A stretch of 64,000 bases of DNA from an uncultured Ilyobacter sp. (GCF_963668515.1 NZ_OY764866.1:248001-312000); one strand, 5' to 3'. Positions 1 to 8,400 are shown, numbered from the stretch's first letter. Translations and numbers: made by a program. Notes: generated by a model not told the origin, from the letters alone.

Positions 1-210
1 ATCATTTTTATCTTTTAGCGAGTCTGCCACAAAAGTATCCATAAATTTATTTATCTCTACAGACCCACCCCACATATATATGTTTACCTCTGTTCCTCGA
101 GAGATTTTTTCCACTTTTTCCCAGTTATAATCAAGTCCTATAGAACCTTCCTCTTTTTTAGCACAGGCCACCGCCATAAGAATTATAATTAAAAATAAAA
201 TTTTCTTCAT
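1..210 (-). CDS. YnjB-like ABC transporter substrate-binding lipoprotein, 5' part only
   Basis: The gene runs off the left edge; only the first 70 codons are visible. The start ATG at 210 follows a G-rich ribosome binding site. The N-terminus is a lipoprotein signal (MKKILFLIIILMAVAC, lipobox ending in Cys16), so the mature protein should be anchored in a membrane facing the periplasm. The segment KISRGTEVNIYMWGGSVEIN resembles the start of the mature YnjB family (pattern ARGQTV..NAWGG...IN), putative solute-binding subunits of an ABC importer of unknown substrate. The family is inferred from this short stretch only. The neighbouring upstream gene is a cysteine-rich Fe-S protein on the same strand. 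Confidence 0.6.
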   Translation of the reverse strand, partial: MKKILFLIIILMAVACAKKEEGSIGLDYNWEKVEKISRGTEVNIYMWGGSVEINKFMDTFVADSLKDKND

Positions 211-501
211 CGTGTTCCCCCATTTCAATTATTCATCAGTTTCTAATTTAGAATATTTTTTAACTACATTGCTAGATTCATATTTTGATTATATAATATA
301 CACTTCCTATTAGCAAATAAGAGAGCTTTTATCCTTATATTCAAACAATAATATAGTTTTAAAAAATTTATAAATTGATATTTCTAAGTCTAGAAAAGGT
401 ATAAGCTATCTAAAGATTGTTGACATAATATATTAATCAATTTTTATACTGAATTTAGAGAATCTTTTGATTCGATCCTCATTAAAGTACAGGAAATTAA
501 A

Positions 502-1359
502 CTACGACCTGTTATTTGCTTTTTTGTTCAGCTCTAGTTTTGACTTGTACCTATTCATCCATTTTTTTACAAGGCCTATTTTTCTAGGAATAGCCTTTTT
601 TGCCGTATAAGTTTCTTCAAATAACAGATCCAATATATGAATAGAGTCTATTTTAAAAATTTCCATTGATTCTCTGCATGCTGCGCAATAAGATATCATA
701 TGTCCTGTGGTATTTTCTTCAGCTCTTTTTTTCATTACCATTCTTGCAGCATCTGGATTTGCAGAAATGGCAACCCCTCCGAAGCCACAACATCTAGTTT
801 TACCTCTTGAGTTTTCAAGTTCTTCCACTTTGTAACCCATCTTATCCATTATCCACCTTATCCCGTCCTGAAGGTCGTCTCTGCCTCTAGTGGGACACGA
901 GTCATGGATATTAAATACAATATCTGACCTTTTACCTATTCCGTATTTTTCATCAGGGAGACCTATTTCAGGAAGAAGAGTCCACAGAGAAACCACATCC
1001 TGTTTCAGATATTCTGAAAACACTACAAAACAAGACTGACAGGCCACAATTACAGTATCTGCTCCCAATTTGTCAATTTCATTTTGAACTTCATCAAATC
1101 TTTTTTTAAATTTTTCCTTCTGTCCTAGAGATTCTGTCGGTTTCCCACAGCATTTCAAGACAGAACCTACTTCTCCGTCAAGCTTATCTTGCAAGTGCCC
1201 TAGCACATTCCCCACTGCTTCTGGATTATACGATGGCAGAGAACATCCAGGGAAAAATACATATTTTGTTTTCTTTCCACCTGGAGCCTTATTTGATGTA
1301 TTAAATAATTTTGAATATCCTAAATATTGATGCACCTCTATAGCTTTTTTTCCCTTCAT
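502..1359 (-). CDS. CCG-domain (Fe-S)-binding protein, heterodisulfide-reductase-like
   Basis: 285 residues, start ATG at 1359 preceded by GGAGGG. Two cysteine-rich CCG-type modules are visible: the first has FFPGCSLPSYNP, LKCCGKP and ACQSC (roughly residues 35-115), the second HDSCPTRGRDD, RCCGFGG and YCAACRESM (roughly 150-230). Such duplicated CCG modules bind iron-sulfur clusters in HdrB, GlpC, LutA and related electron-transfer subunits. There is no ferredoxin domain and no flavin partner next to it, so the redox partner is unknown. It may be a stand-alone HdrB/GlpC-like subunit. The family call is firm, the physiological role is not. Confidence 0.75.
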   Translation of the reverse strand: MKGKKAIEVHQYLGYSKLFNTSNKAPGGKKTKYVFFPGCSLPSYNPEAVGNVLGHLQDKLDGEVGSVLKCCGKPTESLGQKEKFKKRFDEVQNEIDKLGADTVIVACQSCFVVFSEYLKQDVVSLWTLLPEIGLPDEKYGIGKRSDIVFNIHDSCPTRGRDDLQDGIRWIMDKMGYKVEELENSRGKTRCCGFGGVAISANPDAARMVMKKRAEENTTGHMISYCAACRESMEIFKIDSIHILDLLFEETYTAKKAIPRKIGLVKKWMNRYKSKLELNKKANNRS

Positions 1360-1382
1360 TGAAAACTGCCCTCCGTTATTCT

Positions 1383-1544
1383 TTATATATTCCTGCCATC
1401 CATAAAGGTATCTTTAATGTCGATTGTATTTCCAGCTATCAGATCTTCATTTTTCATAAATCTGTTTGCAAAAAAAATAGTAGATATTCTTATTTTACCA
1501 ATGGCTTCTATTGAAATATAAATTGCAAAATTAAATCGAATATT
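1383..1544 (-). other. Open reading stretch without a start, possible gene remnant
   Basis: Between the Fe-S gene and the next gene the minus strand is open for 53 codons, from just after a TAG (1545-1547) to a TAA at 1383, and ends 24 bases before the Fe-S gene start. It has an internal ATG but no good ribosome binding site. The translation (for example ANRFMKNEDLIAGN) is not recognised. It could be the tail of a lost upstream gene or chance. Confidence 0.2.
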
Positions 1545-1564
1545 CTATTTCACCCAAGAAAACT

Positions 1565-1596
1565 GCCTGGGATAGAAAATATCCCAGGCAATTTCT
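1565..1596 (-). terminator. Rho-independent terminator after the TVP38 gene
   Basis: A perfect 10-bp stem (GCCTGGGATA/TATCCCAGGC, 1565-1589, 5-base loop) lies 46 bases downstream of the minus-strand TVP38 gene. T-rich tracts flank it on both strands, so it may work in both directions. Confidence 0.75.
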
Positions 1597-1634
1597 TTGT
1601 CTATATTGATAGCCCAAACTGTTAAATTTTTACT

Positions 1635-2303
1635 CTAGTTTTGATCTTTCTTTTTTTCTAATAATTTAGGAATCAGGGATATAAATATAAAGCACAAAGC
1701 AGCTACACCAAGATAAGTCAGATTCTTAGCCGAGATCCCTTCTCCGCTTGCTATAGCCCCTGCACTCAGAGTATATGCCGCTGTTCCAGGTATTATAAAT
1801 ATCGTCGAAAGAATCGAATACTGTAAAAAACTAATCCCTGTCAGTCCGTAGACGTAGTTCTGAACATTGAAAGGGAAAATAGGCACAAGCCTTGTAGTCA
1901 TGAGGATTCTCCACCCCTGATTTTTTACTCCCTGATCTATCTTTTGAAAAATCAGAGAATCTGAAAATTTTCTTTCTATGGATTCCCTGAAAAGGTATCT
2001 AGCCACAAGAAATGCTGATGACATCCCCAATCCAGCTCCTATAACTGTGTATACGGTTCCCATAAGAGGGCCAAATACTACCCCCCCCAAAACCGTAATA
2101 GGAAGCCCTGGCAAAAAGAAAATACAGGCTACTATATAAAGTGCTATGTAAACTAACGGTCCTAGTACTCCAAAACTATTTATCCAATTCTTTAACTCCT
2201 TTATATTTTCAAGGCTGATATAATCAAAAACTCCACCTTTATATAGCACGAAAATTACAATCAAGAAGGCTATCAAAATTGTTGTTCCTTTTTTATTCTT
2301 CAT
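1635..2303 (-). CDS. TVP38/TMEM64 (DedA-like, VTT domain) inner-membrane protein
   Basis: 222 residues with about six hydrophobic segments. The central VTT/SNARE-associated region carries the family signature: FFLPGLPITVLGGVVFGPL, then a glycine-rich reentrant segment, and later TTRLVPIFPFNVQNYVYGL. Members are small membrane proteins of the DedA superfamily linked to lipid carrier flipping or scrambling and membrane homeostasis; the substrate cannot be told from sequence. It appears to be a single-gene transcript ended by the hairpin at 1565-1596. Confidence 0.8.
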   Translation of the reverse strand: MKNKKGTTILIAFLIVIFVLYKGGVFDYISLENIKELKNWINSFGVLGPLVYIALYIVACIFFLPGLPITVLGGVVFGPLMGTVYTVIGAGLGMSSAFLVARYLFRESIERKFSDSLIFQKIDQGVKNQGWRILMTTRLVPIFPFNVQNYVYGLTGISFLQYSILSTIFIIPGTAAYTLSAGAIASGEGISAKNLTYLGVAALCFIFISLIPKLLEKKKDQN

Positions 2304-2647
2304 AGCTCATTCCTCACAATAGGCAGACCTTATTTTTCAGTATTTTTTGTCCTGTTTATCGTTTTTATGAGACAACATCTACTCATTACATTATATTACC
2401 CTAATATTTAAAGAAGGGCAATCTTTATTTTAGAGAATTTTTTTAAGTTTATTTCACAAAATTTAACATATATATTTTTTATAACTTTAATTTTAAACAT
2501 TCACCTTGTTAACTATTGACACCTATATTTCCTTCCGTTGTATTCATGTTATAAATGTACGGTTGGATTGATATTCGTCTTATTTATCATTTCTGTTGAA
2601 AAAAGTTATCTAATATTCTAAAAAAAAATTACAGATAATAATATCTT
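2304..2647. other. Non-coding AT-rich gap upstream of the candidate small RNA
   Basis: No coding stretch is visible. A TTGACA at 2516-2521 could be a -35 element for a plus-strand transcript leading into the hairpins at 2648-2760, but the -10 match at 17-base spacing (TGTATT) is poor. Confidence 0.3.
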
Positions 2648-2765
2648 TTTAGAAGTTGAAAAATCCCGAATGGCTCCTGAACTCGCTCCACTTAACTTCT
2701 AAAGTTTAGATCAATCTAAAACCTGCAAAGGCAACTTTTTTAAGTGTCATTTGCGGGTTTTTTTA
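2648..2765 (+). ncRNA. Candidate structured small RNA with three hairpins and a terminator
   Basis: Three consecutive inverted repeats occur in a gene-free stretch: a 10-bp stem TTTAGAAGTT (2648-2657)/AACTTCTAAA (2694-2703) with a large C-rich loop, then TTTAGAT-CA-ATCTAAA (2705-2720), then AACCTGCAAA/TTTGCGGGTT (2720-2759) followed by a run of T. The last has terminator form on the plus strand. There is no open reading frame and no known riboswitch or housekeeping RNA motif that I recognise. A small RNA or an mRNA 3' end is the best guess. Confidence 0.4.
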
Positions 2766-2928
2766 TTTATAGATTCAACTCAAGATTATTCATACTTTTT
2801 TAAAAATACAAAACAAACCAATAATACATATAAAACTTGTATTTTATGTGTTTTGATTTATAGTTAAAATATCATAAGTTCTTTAGAAAGTCAATTTCCT
2901 ATTTTAAGATAAATTGAAAATAAAAAAA

Positions 2929-2950
2929 AGCACCTTATGGGTGCTTGACT
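2929..2950 (-). terminator. Terminator of the minus-strand tRNA operon
   Basis: AGCACC (2929-2934) pairs with GGTGCT (2940-2945), and on the minus strand the stem is followed by eight T residues. It lies just past the last tRNA (tRNA-Met). Confidence 0.8.
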
Positions 2951-2955
2951 ATCAA

Positions 2956-3032
2956 TGGTGCCTAGAAGTGGATTCGAACCACCGACCGCACGGGTATGAA
3001 CCGTGTGCTCTAGCCAACTGAGCTATCTAGGC
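2956..3032 (-). tRNA. tRNA-Met (CAT)
   Basis: Full cloverleaf: acceptor GCCTAGA/TCTAGGC, T-loop GGTTCGAATCC, encoded CCA (2956-2958). The anticodon CAT is at 2996-2998. The perfectly paired first acceptor pair suggests an elongator tRNA-Met; an Ile-type CAT (lysidine) tRNA cannot be excluded by eye. It is the last gene of the operon. Confidence 0.92.
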
Positions 3033-3040
3033 GTAAAATA

Positions 3041-3116
3041 TGGTGGAGCTAACCGGGATCGAACCGGTGACCTCTACGCTGCCAGCGTAGCGCTCTCCCA
3101 GCTGAGCTATAGCCCC
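3041..3116 (-). tRNA. tRNA-Ala (GGC)
   Basis: Cloverleaf with acceptor GGGGCTA/TAGCTCC, T-loop GGTTCGATCCC and encoded CCA. The anticodon GGC is at 3081-3083. Confidence 0.95.
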
Positions 3117-3132
3117 AACTTTAAAAAATTAA

Positions 3133-3217
<85 letters not shown>

Positions 3218-3222
3218 ATTTT

Positions 3223-3297
3223 TGGTACCCCGTAGGAGAATTGAACTCCTGTCTTCAGAGTGAAAATCTGATGTCCTCACCACTGGACGAACGGGGC
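3223..3297 (-). tRNA. tRNA-Glu (TTC), intact copy
   Basis: Acceptor GCCCCGT/ACGGGGT pairs throughout (one G-U). The anticodon TTC is at 3262-3264 and CCA is encoded. This is the functional copy; a damaged second copy lies at 3388-3462. Confidence 0.94.
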
Positions 3298-3302
3298 TTA
3301 TT

Positions 3303-3378
3303 TGGTGGTCGCAACAGGACTTGAACCTGTGACCCCCTGCTTGTAAGGCAGGTGCTCTCCCAACTGAGCTATGCGACC
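3303..3378 (-). tRNA. tRNA-Val (TAC)
   Basis: Acceptor GGTCGCA/TGCGACC, T-loop GGTTCAAGTCC, encoded CCA. The anticodon TAC is at 3343-3345. Confidence 0.95.
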
Positions 3379-3387
3379 ATATTTTAT

Positions 3388-3456
3388 TGGTACCCCTAGG
3401 AGAATTGAACTCCTGTCTTCAGAGTGAAAATCTGATGTTCTCATCACTGGACTTAT

Positions 3457-3462
<6 letters not shown>
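3388..3462 (-). pseudogene. tRNA-Glu pseudogene fused to the 3' end of tRNA-Gly
   Basis: From the anticodon arm to the 3' CCA this copy is nearly identical to the intact tRNA-Glu at 3223-3297 (same TTC loop and T arm). Its 5' acceptor strand is lost: the expected GCCCCGT is replaced by GCTCCAA, which is simply the GCTCCA 3' end of the preceding tRNA-Gly. The acceptor stem then contains an A-A mismatch and two G-U pairs, and the D stem (GTCC...AAC instead of GAC) is also broken. A deletion joining the two genes explains this. It is probably not a working tRNA. Confidence 0.7.
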
Positions 3463-3532
<70 letters not shown>

Positions 3533-3539
3533 ATAATAA

Positions 3540-3615
<76 letters not shown>

Positions 3616-3620
3616 ATAAA

Positions 3621-3696
3621 TGGTGCGTCACACAGGGATCGAACCTGTGACAACACGATTAAAAGTCGTGTGCTCTACCAACTGAGCTAGTGACGC
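3621..3696 (-). tRNA. tRNA-Lys (TTT), copy 1
   Basis: First gene of the minus-strand tRNA operon. The anticodon TTT is at 3661-3663 and CCA is encoded. The 76 bases are identical to the plus-strand tRNA-Lys at 44320-44395. Confidence 0.95.
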
Positions 3697-3718
3697 ATTT
3701 TCTCTTGCAACAGGATAA

Positions 3719-3747
3719 ATAATATCATAGCTAAAGGGCTTTGTCAA
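3719..3747 (-). promoter_or_regulatory. Sigma-70-type promoter of the tRNA operon
   Basis: On the minus strand TTGACA (3742-3747), a 17-base spacer and TATTAT (3719-3724) lie 22 bases upstream of tRNA-Lys. This is near consensus, as expected for a stable RNA operon. Confidence 0.88.
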
Positions 3748-3885
3748 CGTTTTTTTTATCTCGATATCCAGATTACAAAGGAGGAATAAATACGCTTTCA
3801 GATACCATAAAAACTAGCTTCACTCTATTTTTATAAAAATTAATACAACCTCAATATTTTTTATTGCCAGAGTGCCTATAAAAAA

Positions 3886-3950
3886 GAGAGCTTATTATCT
3901 TCTGTCTGAAATAAAAAAAATTTTACACGGATCAGGCAGATAATGGCTCT
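3886..3950 (-). terminator. Terminator of add
   Basis: A long imperfect hairpin on the minus strand pairs AGAGCCATTATCTGCCTG with a distal copy containing CAG.AGATAAT..GCTCT, followed by CTCTTTTTT. It lies about 25 bases after the add stop codon. Confidence 0.6.
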
Positions 3951-3970
3951 CCATTTCATTTATAAAAATA

Positions 3971-4966
3971 TCATTCCATTAACTTCATAAGTTCATCCTT
4001 TAGAGTTTCTGAGGCGAAAGACGCTTTTACACTGTTGTGATATATTTTTTTATACTCCTCATATGCCATTCCAAACTCTTTAGAAACGAGATTTATCTCT
4101 TTTCCAAGGCTTGTGTCCGATACTGTCCGGTTATCTGTATTCAGGGTTACCTTTATCCCGTCTTTTAAAAATCTGTAAACAGGGTGATCAGAAAGACCAT
4201 TTACAGCCTTTGTCTGAACATTGCTTGTTGGACACATCTCCAAAGTTATCTCACGTTTTTTTATCATTTCATAAGCCTCTGGACACTCTCTTATAATTAC
4301 TCCGTGCCCTATCCTCTCGGCCCCTAGCAGCTCCACTGCATCACTCACATTTCCCCCTACACCTGTTTCTCCAGCATGTATAGTTATTCTGTAGCCGTAC
4401 TTTTTGGCCAGTTTAATCGGTTCCTGAAAAACCTCGCAAAATCCCCTGTCCTCACTGGCACAAAGATCTATGCCCACTACTCCCCTGCCTAGGAACGCCT
4501 TTCCCTTCTCCACCACTTCAAATGCTCTCTCTACCGTAAAGTTTCTCATACAACAGAGTATCAGATTTCCCTTTATTTCAAATCTCTCCTCTCCCACTTT
4601 CATCCCCTCAATAACACTGGAAATAACCTCTTCCACTGTAAGTCCCTTATGGATATGGAGCTGAGGTGCAAATCTTATCTCTATGTATTTCACATTTTCC
4701 TTTGCTGCATCTTCCATTAGTTCAGAAGTTACTCTTATGAGATTCTCCTTTGACTGCATCACGAGGCCCGGCAGATCAAATCTTGTGAGATATTCCTCGA
4801 GATTCTTACAGTCTATAGGAGCTATCATCTGCTCTTTTATTTTATCAAGGTCATAGGTAGGAAGTTCTATCCCATCCTTTTTAGCTATAGCAATAACACT
4901 CTCAGGTCTTATGCTCCCGTCTAGATGACAATGCAGTTCTATTTTTGGCAAAGATTTTATGTCCAT
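3971..4966 (-). CDS. add: Adenosine deaminase
   Basis: 331 residues. It deaminates adenosine and deoxyadenosine to inosine and deoxyinosine in purine salvage, in the cytoplasm, with Zn2+. Visible motifs: HCHLDGS near residue 12 (first metal-binding His pair), TIHAGETG (His and Glu), HG after ERI, and NTDNRTVS (catalytic Asp region; the usual form is NTDDP). Length is normal. I chose the ATG at 4966 because GGAAGGAGGG precedes it; an ATG eleven codons upstream has no such site. The upstream region is interrupted at 5007 by a transposon-derived element, so the native promoter may have been displaced. Confidence 0.93.
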   Translation of the reverse strand: MDIKSLPKIELHCHLDGSIRPESVIAIAKKDGIELPTYDLDKIKEQMIAPIDCKNLEEYLTRFDLPGLVMQSKENLIRVTSELMEDAAKENVKYIEIRFAPQLHIHKGLTVEEVISSVIEGMKVGEERFEIKGNLILCCMRNFTVERAFEVVEKGKAFLGRGVVGIDLCASEDRGFCEVFQEPIKLAKKYGYRITIHAGETGVGGNVSDAVELLGAERIGHGVIIRECPEAYEMIKKREITLEMCPTSNVQTKAVNGLSDHPVYRFLKDGIKVTLNTDNRTVSDTSLGKEINLVSKEFGMAYEEYKKIYHNSVKASFASETLKDELMKLME

Positions 4967-5006
4967 TTTCCCTCCTTCCAAAATATGGTGTAAAATCACT
5001 TTAAAT

Positions 5007-5821
5007 AACCTAAGTTGCTACCTTTATTAAATTAAAGTATTGAATTTATCGGGATTCGTTACTTTTCTCTTGAAAGAAAAGTAACCAAAAGTTCAAGCCT
5101 GTGAAAAATCAGCTAAATGCCCTCGGAAATCCAAGATAAATTCGAAACTCGCTACGCTCAGACAGTCGAATTTATCTAAGGATTCCACTTCGGTCATTCT
5201 TAACGCTGATTTTATCAATGGCAAGTGAAAAGAGATAAAAAACCACTCAAAAAAGAAAGTATAAATACTTTTGGGTTCAACTCTGTGAAACTCTCCTCCT
5301 GTCTCTATGTCTTCTGTGAGCAAAGGGTTTTTTCATTATTCGTGTAAATTTTTCTCTCTTTTATTGGTGTTCATTCGTGACACAATCTTTTGACTCTATA
5401 TCGATTCTCTCTGTGAAACTCTCTCTTCTCCTCTGTGTCTTCTGTGGCCAAAAGGTTTTGTCCTTATTCGTGCTAATTTCCCTATCTTTTATTAGTGCCC
5501 ATTCGTGACAAAATTTTTTGACTTTAATATCGCTCTCCTCCGTGATACTCTCTTCTTTTCTCTGTGACCAAAAGATTTTGTTATTATTCGTGTTAATTTC
5601 CCTATCTTTTATTGGTCTCCATTCGTGACAAAATCCCTTGACTCTGATATCGCTCTCCTCCGTGATACTCTCTTCTTTTCTCTGTGACCAAAAGGTTTTT
5701 TTATTATTCGTGTTAATTCCCTATCTTTCATTAGTGTCCATTCGTGACAAAATCTTTTGATTTTAATATTCAGATAAATTCAGTAATTTATAATAATTTT
5801 TTTTAAGTAGCAACTTGGGTT
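5007..5821 (+). mobile_element. Non-autonomous MITE-like element 1 (IS982-type ends)
   Basis: 815 bp bounded by inverted ends AACCTAAGTTGCTACCT and its complement (AAGTAGCAACTTGGGTT on the right). The interior has no believable gene. After a shared block with the palindrome TTACTTTTCTCTTGAAAGAAAAGTAA it contains about four tandem copies of a 115-120 bp unit (5296-5760) carrying TTCGTGTTAATTTCCCTATC and CATTCGTGACAAAATC. The same ends and unit recur in the elements at 26154 and 61081. The ends match the IS982-derived element at 9888, which carries a transposase remnant, so movement in trans is likely. A 4-bp AAAT flanks both sides and is a weak candidate target duplication. Confidence 0.75.
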
Positions 5822-5870
5822 AAATATAATTACTGGCCTTATCTTTTTTTTGTTAACTGTTTTTGAAAAA

Positions 5871-5998
5871 TAAAAAAATCCTCTAATCCCACTGAGATGA
5901 TATAGGGGTCTCTATCAGAACCCGTTCTTTTCCGATTACAAAAAAGATTAGACTATTGTCCTTTTTGTAAGAGGTTTTTTAGATTTACCTCATGATAT
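5871..5998 (-). ncRNA. Candidate small RNA or orphan leader with its own promoter
   Basis: On the minus strand TTGACA (near 6030) with a 17-base spacer and a weak TATTTT -10 precede about 125 bases without a gene. Predicted pairings are GAGGT/ACCTC, TACAAAAA/TTTTTGTA, GGGT-CT/AG-ACCC, and a 3' segment GATTAGAGG that can pair with CTAATC or CCTCT upstream and is followed by seven T residues. This is a terminator-like end with alternative pairings. It lies upstream of add, but MITE element 1 now separates them. No known riboswitch is recognised. Confidence 0.4.
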
Positions 5999-6056
5999 CA
6001 CCAAAAAATAAAAAAAAATAGGACAGATGTCAATCTTTGAATAACCTGTATAAAAA

Positions 6057-6079
6057 AACCGCCTCTTAAAAGGGCGGTT
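6057..6079 (-). terminator. Terminator of the secreted-protein gene
   Basis: AACCGCC (6057-6063) pairs with GGCGGTT (6073-6079), with A/T runs on both sides, so it can terminate either strand. It sits about 50 bases downstream of the minus-strand gene at 6128. Confidence 0.75.
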
Positions 6080-6127
6080 AAAAAATGTCCTAAGTTTTTT
6101 GACTGTGTCTTCACAGTTCAAAATTAA

Positions 6128-6634
6128 TTATTTTCCCGCTATATCTTTTTTTCTGAATTCAAACCCTCTCAATATACTCTTCAGCTCTCCATAGGTACTG
6201 TTTGCCGTAAATGTAGAACCTGCAAGTCCGTCAAATTCCATTTCATCATGTTTTTTTCCTATGTAACTGTTTTTCCAGTTATAGTCATGAACCTCGGGAT
6301 GTCTATCATTTGCATCTGGAAGATAAAAATCCAACAATTTCCCATCTGGAGAAACTATTGCCAAGAGTGCTTCATGCTTGTTATAGGCTTTTATGTGGGT
6401 TATGGCTCCATATCCAATTATTTCCCCATTCTTATAAAGAGGAATATAGTTATAATATCCTAGGCCCTTTGAATCTTTCTTTTTTCCAAACCTGTCATAG
6501 TCTACCTTCATCATTCTAAAACTCCCTCTAAAATTGTCGATATTATACCTGTCCTCATCCTTACTACTTATCTCATATCCCCAAGAAGAAACTGAAAAAA
6601 TTATAATAAATAAAAATAAAATATTTTTTTTCAT
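6128..6634 (-). CDS. Secreted protein with weak FMN-binding-domain resemblance
   Basis: 168 residues starting with a Sec signal peptide (MKKNILFLFIIIFSVSSWG). The C-terminal part reads MEFDGLAGSTFTANSTYGELKSIL, similar in pattern to the DGxSGAT(S/T) segment of FMN_bind domains in NqrC/RnfG-like proteins, where a Thr or Ser carries FMN. The central part (GYYNYIPLYKNGEIIGYGAITHIKAYNKHEALLAIVSPDGKL) also fits that fold. The assignment is tentative; if it holds, the protein would be periplasmic and linked to electron transfer. It is a stand-alone gene, divergent from the GNAT gene. Confidence 0.5.
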   Translation of the reverse strand: MKKNILFLFIIIFSVSSWGYEISSKDEDRYNIDNFRGSFRMMKVDYDRFGKKKDSKGLGYYNYIPLYKNGEIIGYGAITHIKAYNKHEALLAIVSPDGKLLDFYLPDANDRHPEVHDYNWKNSYIGKKHDEMEFDGLAGSTFTANSTYGELKSILRGFEFRKKDIAGK

Positions 6635-6825
6635 AAAATCCCCTCCAATATTATAGTTGCACAGTCTATATATTAATTATAATCTATTTTCTAAGCTTAA
6701 TCAATTTTAATGAATGAGTATTTTATTTAATCTGTTTTTTATTAAAATTCCACTTCACCCACCTTGAACTTTATCTTTTTATAAAGTAACCTCTTATTAA
6801 AAAAACTTCTTAAATGGTGGTGTTT

Positions 6826-8124
6826 ATGAAAATTGATTACTCTTTTCCCAATACTTTCTTTGATTTTATTAGAGAAAACAGGATCCCAGAAGAATTTATG
6901 TCACACCCCTTCTCAGAATTCATCATTAAAAAAAACTCCTGCAGTATTAAAAATATTCAGGAGCTCAAAAAAAACTGGTTTTTTCAAAAATTTTTAAATA
7001 AAGAAAATATAATAAATAAGATTTTAGAGGAACTGATATTTTATGAAAATACTTGGACCCATGATCTAAGAAAACATATAGAGCTCTTATTTCCTGAGCA
7101 CACCATGGAAAATACAGAACTTTTTTTCACTTTAGGTGAAGAGCGAGACAGTAAGAATAGAATTTTTGTAAATATTGGAAAATACATAGATACCAATAGT
7201 TACCAAGAGATCATTCCTGAAATAATTTATAAAATGACTCTTTTCCTCTATACACGTAAACACCCCTATAAGATTGATTTAAAACACCTAACTCCTGTCC
7301 ACTATATGGATTTTATACATTACCTTATTCACTACAAGGGAGCTGCGGCTTATTCAGCCAGACTTTATATGAATTCCAGCTCTTTTGATTATTCAGACTC
7401 TTATTTTCTGAGAGATTCTCTCTCATTAAATAAACTTTTAGACTCTTATAACTCTTTATCAAAAACTTTGGAAAAAATGGAAGAGATGAATCTTTCCAAG
7501 TTTTTAGAAACTGACTCTTTTCCGGAAAATTTAGGTTATCAGATTTTTAAAAGGACTATCTTATCTGGAAATAGTTTCTATGAAGTTGTATCCAAACCTT
7601 TTCCAGACTTTATAAATACGTATCTCCCCCCTATACTTCCCCAAAATATACAAAATTTGTCCAAGGGGAACCTCAGTGAAAGTTCCGCCAGGGAGATCAC
7701 TCATTGGAAATACCCAGATGAATATTCTATATACAATTTCCCCTCCTGGAATGAGATGTCAAAACTCCGGTGGGCCATTACCTTTAAAGAAAAAAGAGAG
7801 AAAGAATTCATAGGTTTTTTTATCCAGGATTCCCTTATCGGTTTCGGACAGATTGTAAAAGGCACTGGGGAAATTGCCATTGGCGTTGGTATACGTCCGG
7901 ACCTCTGCGGCTATGGATATGGGACAAGGTTAATGGGCATTCTTATAGGGGAATGTAAAAAAATAAATATAAATTCAACTATCTCCCTAAAGGTTAGAAG
8001 TTTTAACAAAAGGGCAATTAACTGCTATAAAAACCTTGGATTTCAAGAGATGTCAAAATATAGAACTTACTCCCTTGCAGGAGAGGAGGAATTCATAAAA
8101 ATGGAACTTCACCCAATGCACTGA
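6826..8124 (+). CDS. Two-part protein: unknown N-terminal domain plus C-terminal GNAT acetyltransferase
   Basis: 432 residues when started at the ATG at 6826, which has GGTGGTG upstream; an ATG at 6814 is also possible. Residues about 300-430 form a GNAT N-acetyltransferase: SLIGFGQIVKG, then IAIGVGIRPDLCGYGYGTRLM (acetyl-CoA binding loop with the R/Q-x-x-G-x-G/A pattern) and FNKRAINCYKNLGFQ. The first 300 residues are not recognised; the segment IHYLIHYKGAAAYSARLYM resembles the HExxA helix of some zinc peptidase-like proteins but lacks the Glu. Acyl acceptor unknown. It ends at a clear terminator. Confidence 0.65.
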   Translation: MKIDYSFPNTFFDFIRENRIPEEFMSHPFSEFIIKKNSCSIKNIQELKKNWFFQKFLNKENIINKILEELIFYENTWTHDLRKHIELLFPEHTMENTELFFTLGEERDSKNRIFVNIGKYIDTNSYQEIIPEIIYKMTLFLYTRKHPYKIDLKHLTPVHYMDFIHYLIHYKGAAAYSARLYMNSSSFDYSDSYFLRDSLSLNKLLDSYNSLSKTLEKMEEMNLSKFLETDSFPENLGYQIFKRTILSGNSFYEVVSKPFPDFINTYLPPILPQNIQNLSKGNLSESSAREITHWKYPDEYSIYNFPSWNEMSKLRWAITFKEKREKEFIGFFIQDSLIGFGQIVKGTGEIAIGVGIRPDLCGYGYGTRLMGILIGECKKININSTISLKVRSFNKRAINCYKNLGFQEMSKYRTYSLAGEEEFIKMELHPMH

Positions 8125-8125
8125 A

Positions 8126-8149
8126 AAAGGAGCCCCAAAAGGCTCCTTT
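8126..8149 (+). terminator. Terminator after the GNAT gene
   Basis: Perfect 9-bp stem AAAGGAGCC/GGCTCCTTT with a CCAAAA-type loop, starting two bases past the stop codon. A weak T run follows. Confidence 0.75.
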
Positions 8150-8400
8150 ATATATTTTTGTACCAGTCCCATGCGGTTCTTATTATATCGTCTAAATTTG
8201 TATATTTTGGCTCCCATCCCAGTTCTTGATTGGCTTTTACGCTACAGGCCACAACACAGGCTGGATCTCCTGGACGCTTTTCAGATATCACAGGGGGTAT
8301 TTCTTTTCCTGTCACTCTTCTAGATGAGTCTAAAATCTCAAGGGCAGAAAAACCATTTCCATTTCCAAGGTTGAATAAAGTCTCTCACCCTTTGCAGCCT
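8148..8400 (-). pseudogene. galE: 3' remnant of UDP-glucose 4-epimerase (galE)
   Basis: The minus strand encodes about 80 codons of a GalE C-terminus: FNLGNGNGFSALEILDSSRRV, then IPPVISEKRPGDPACVVA, ending ELGWEPKYTNLDDIIRTAWDWYKNI with a TAA at 8148-8150. Frame is lost just upstream of FNLGNG and no N-terminal NAD-binding domain (GxxGxxG) is present within the next 100 bases, where hflX ends. It is a truncated, non-functional copy. Confidence 0.75.

Noticed and set aside
5093..5323. 76-codon minus-strand frame inside MITE element 1
   Set aside because: No ribosome binding site, not conserved as a frame in elements 3 and 4; the shared feature is the DNA, not a protein.
5871..5998. TPP, SAM or purine riboswitch upstream of add
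   Set aside because: None of the conserved cores of these classes is present, although the segment is structured.
8148..8400. Functional galE
   Set aside because: Only about 80 C-terminal codons remain and the NAD-binding half is absent.
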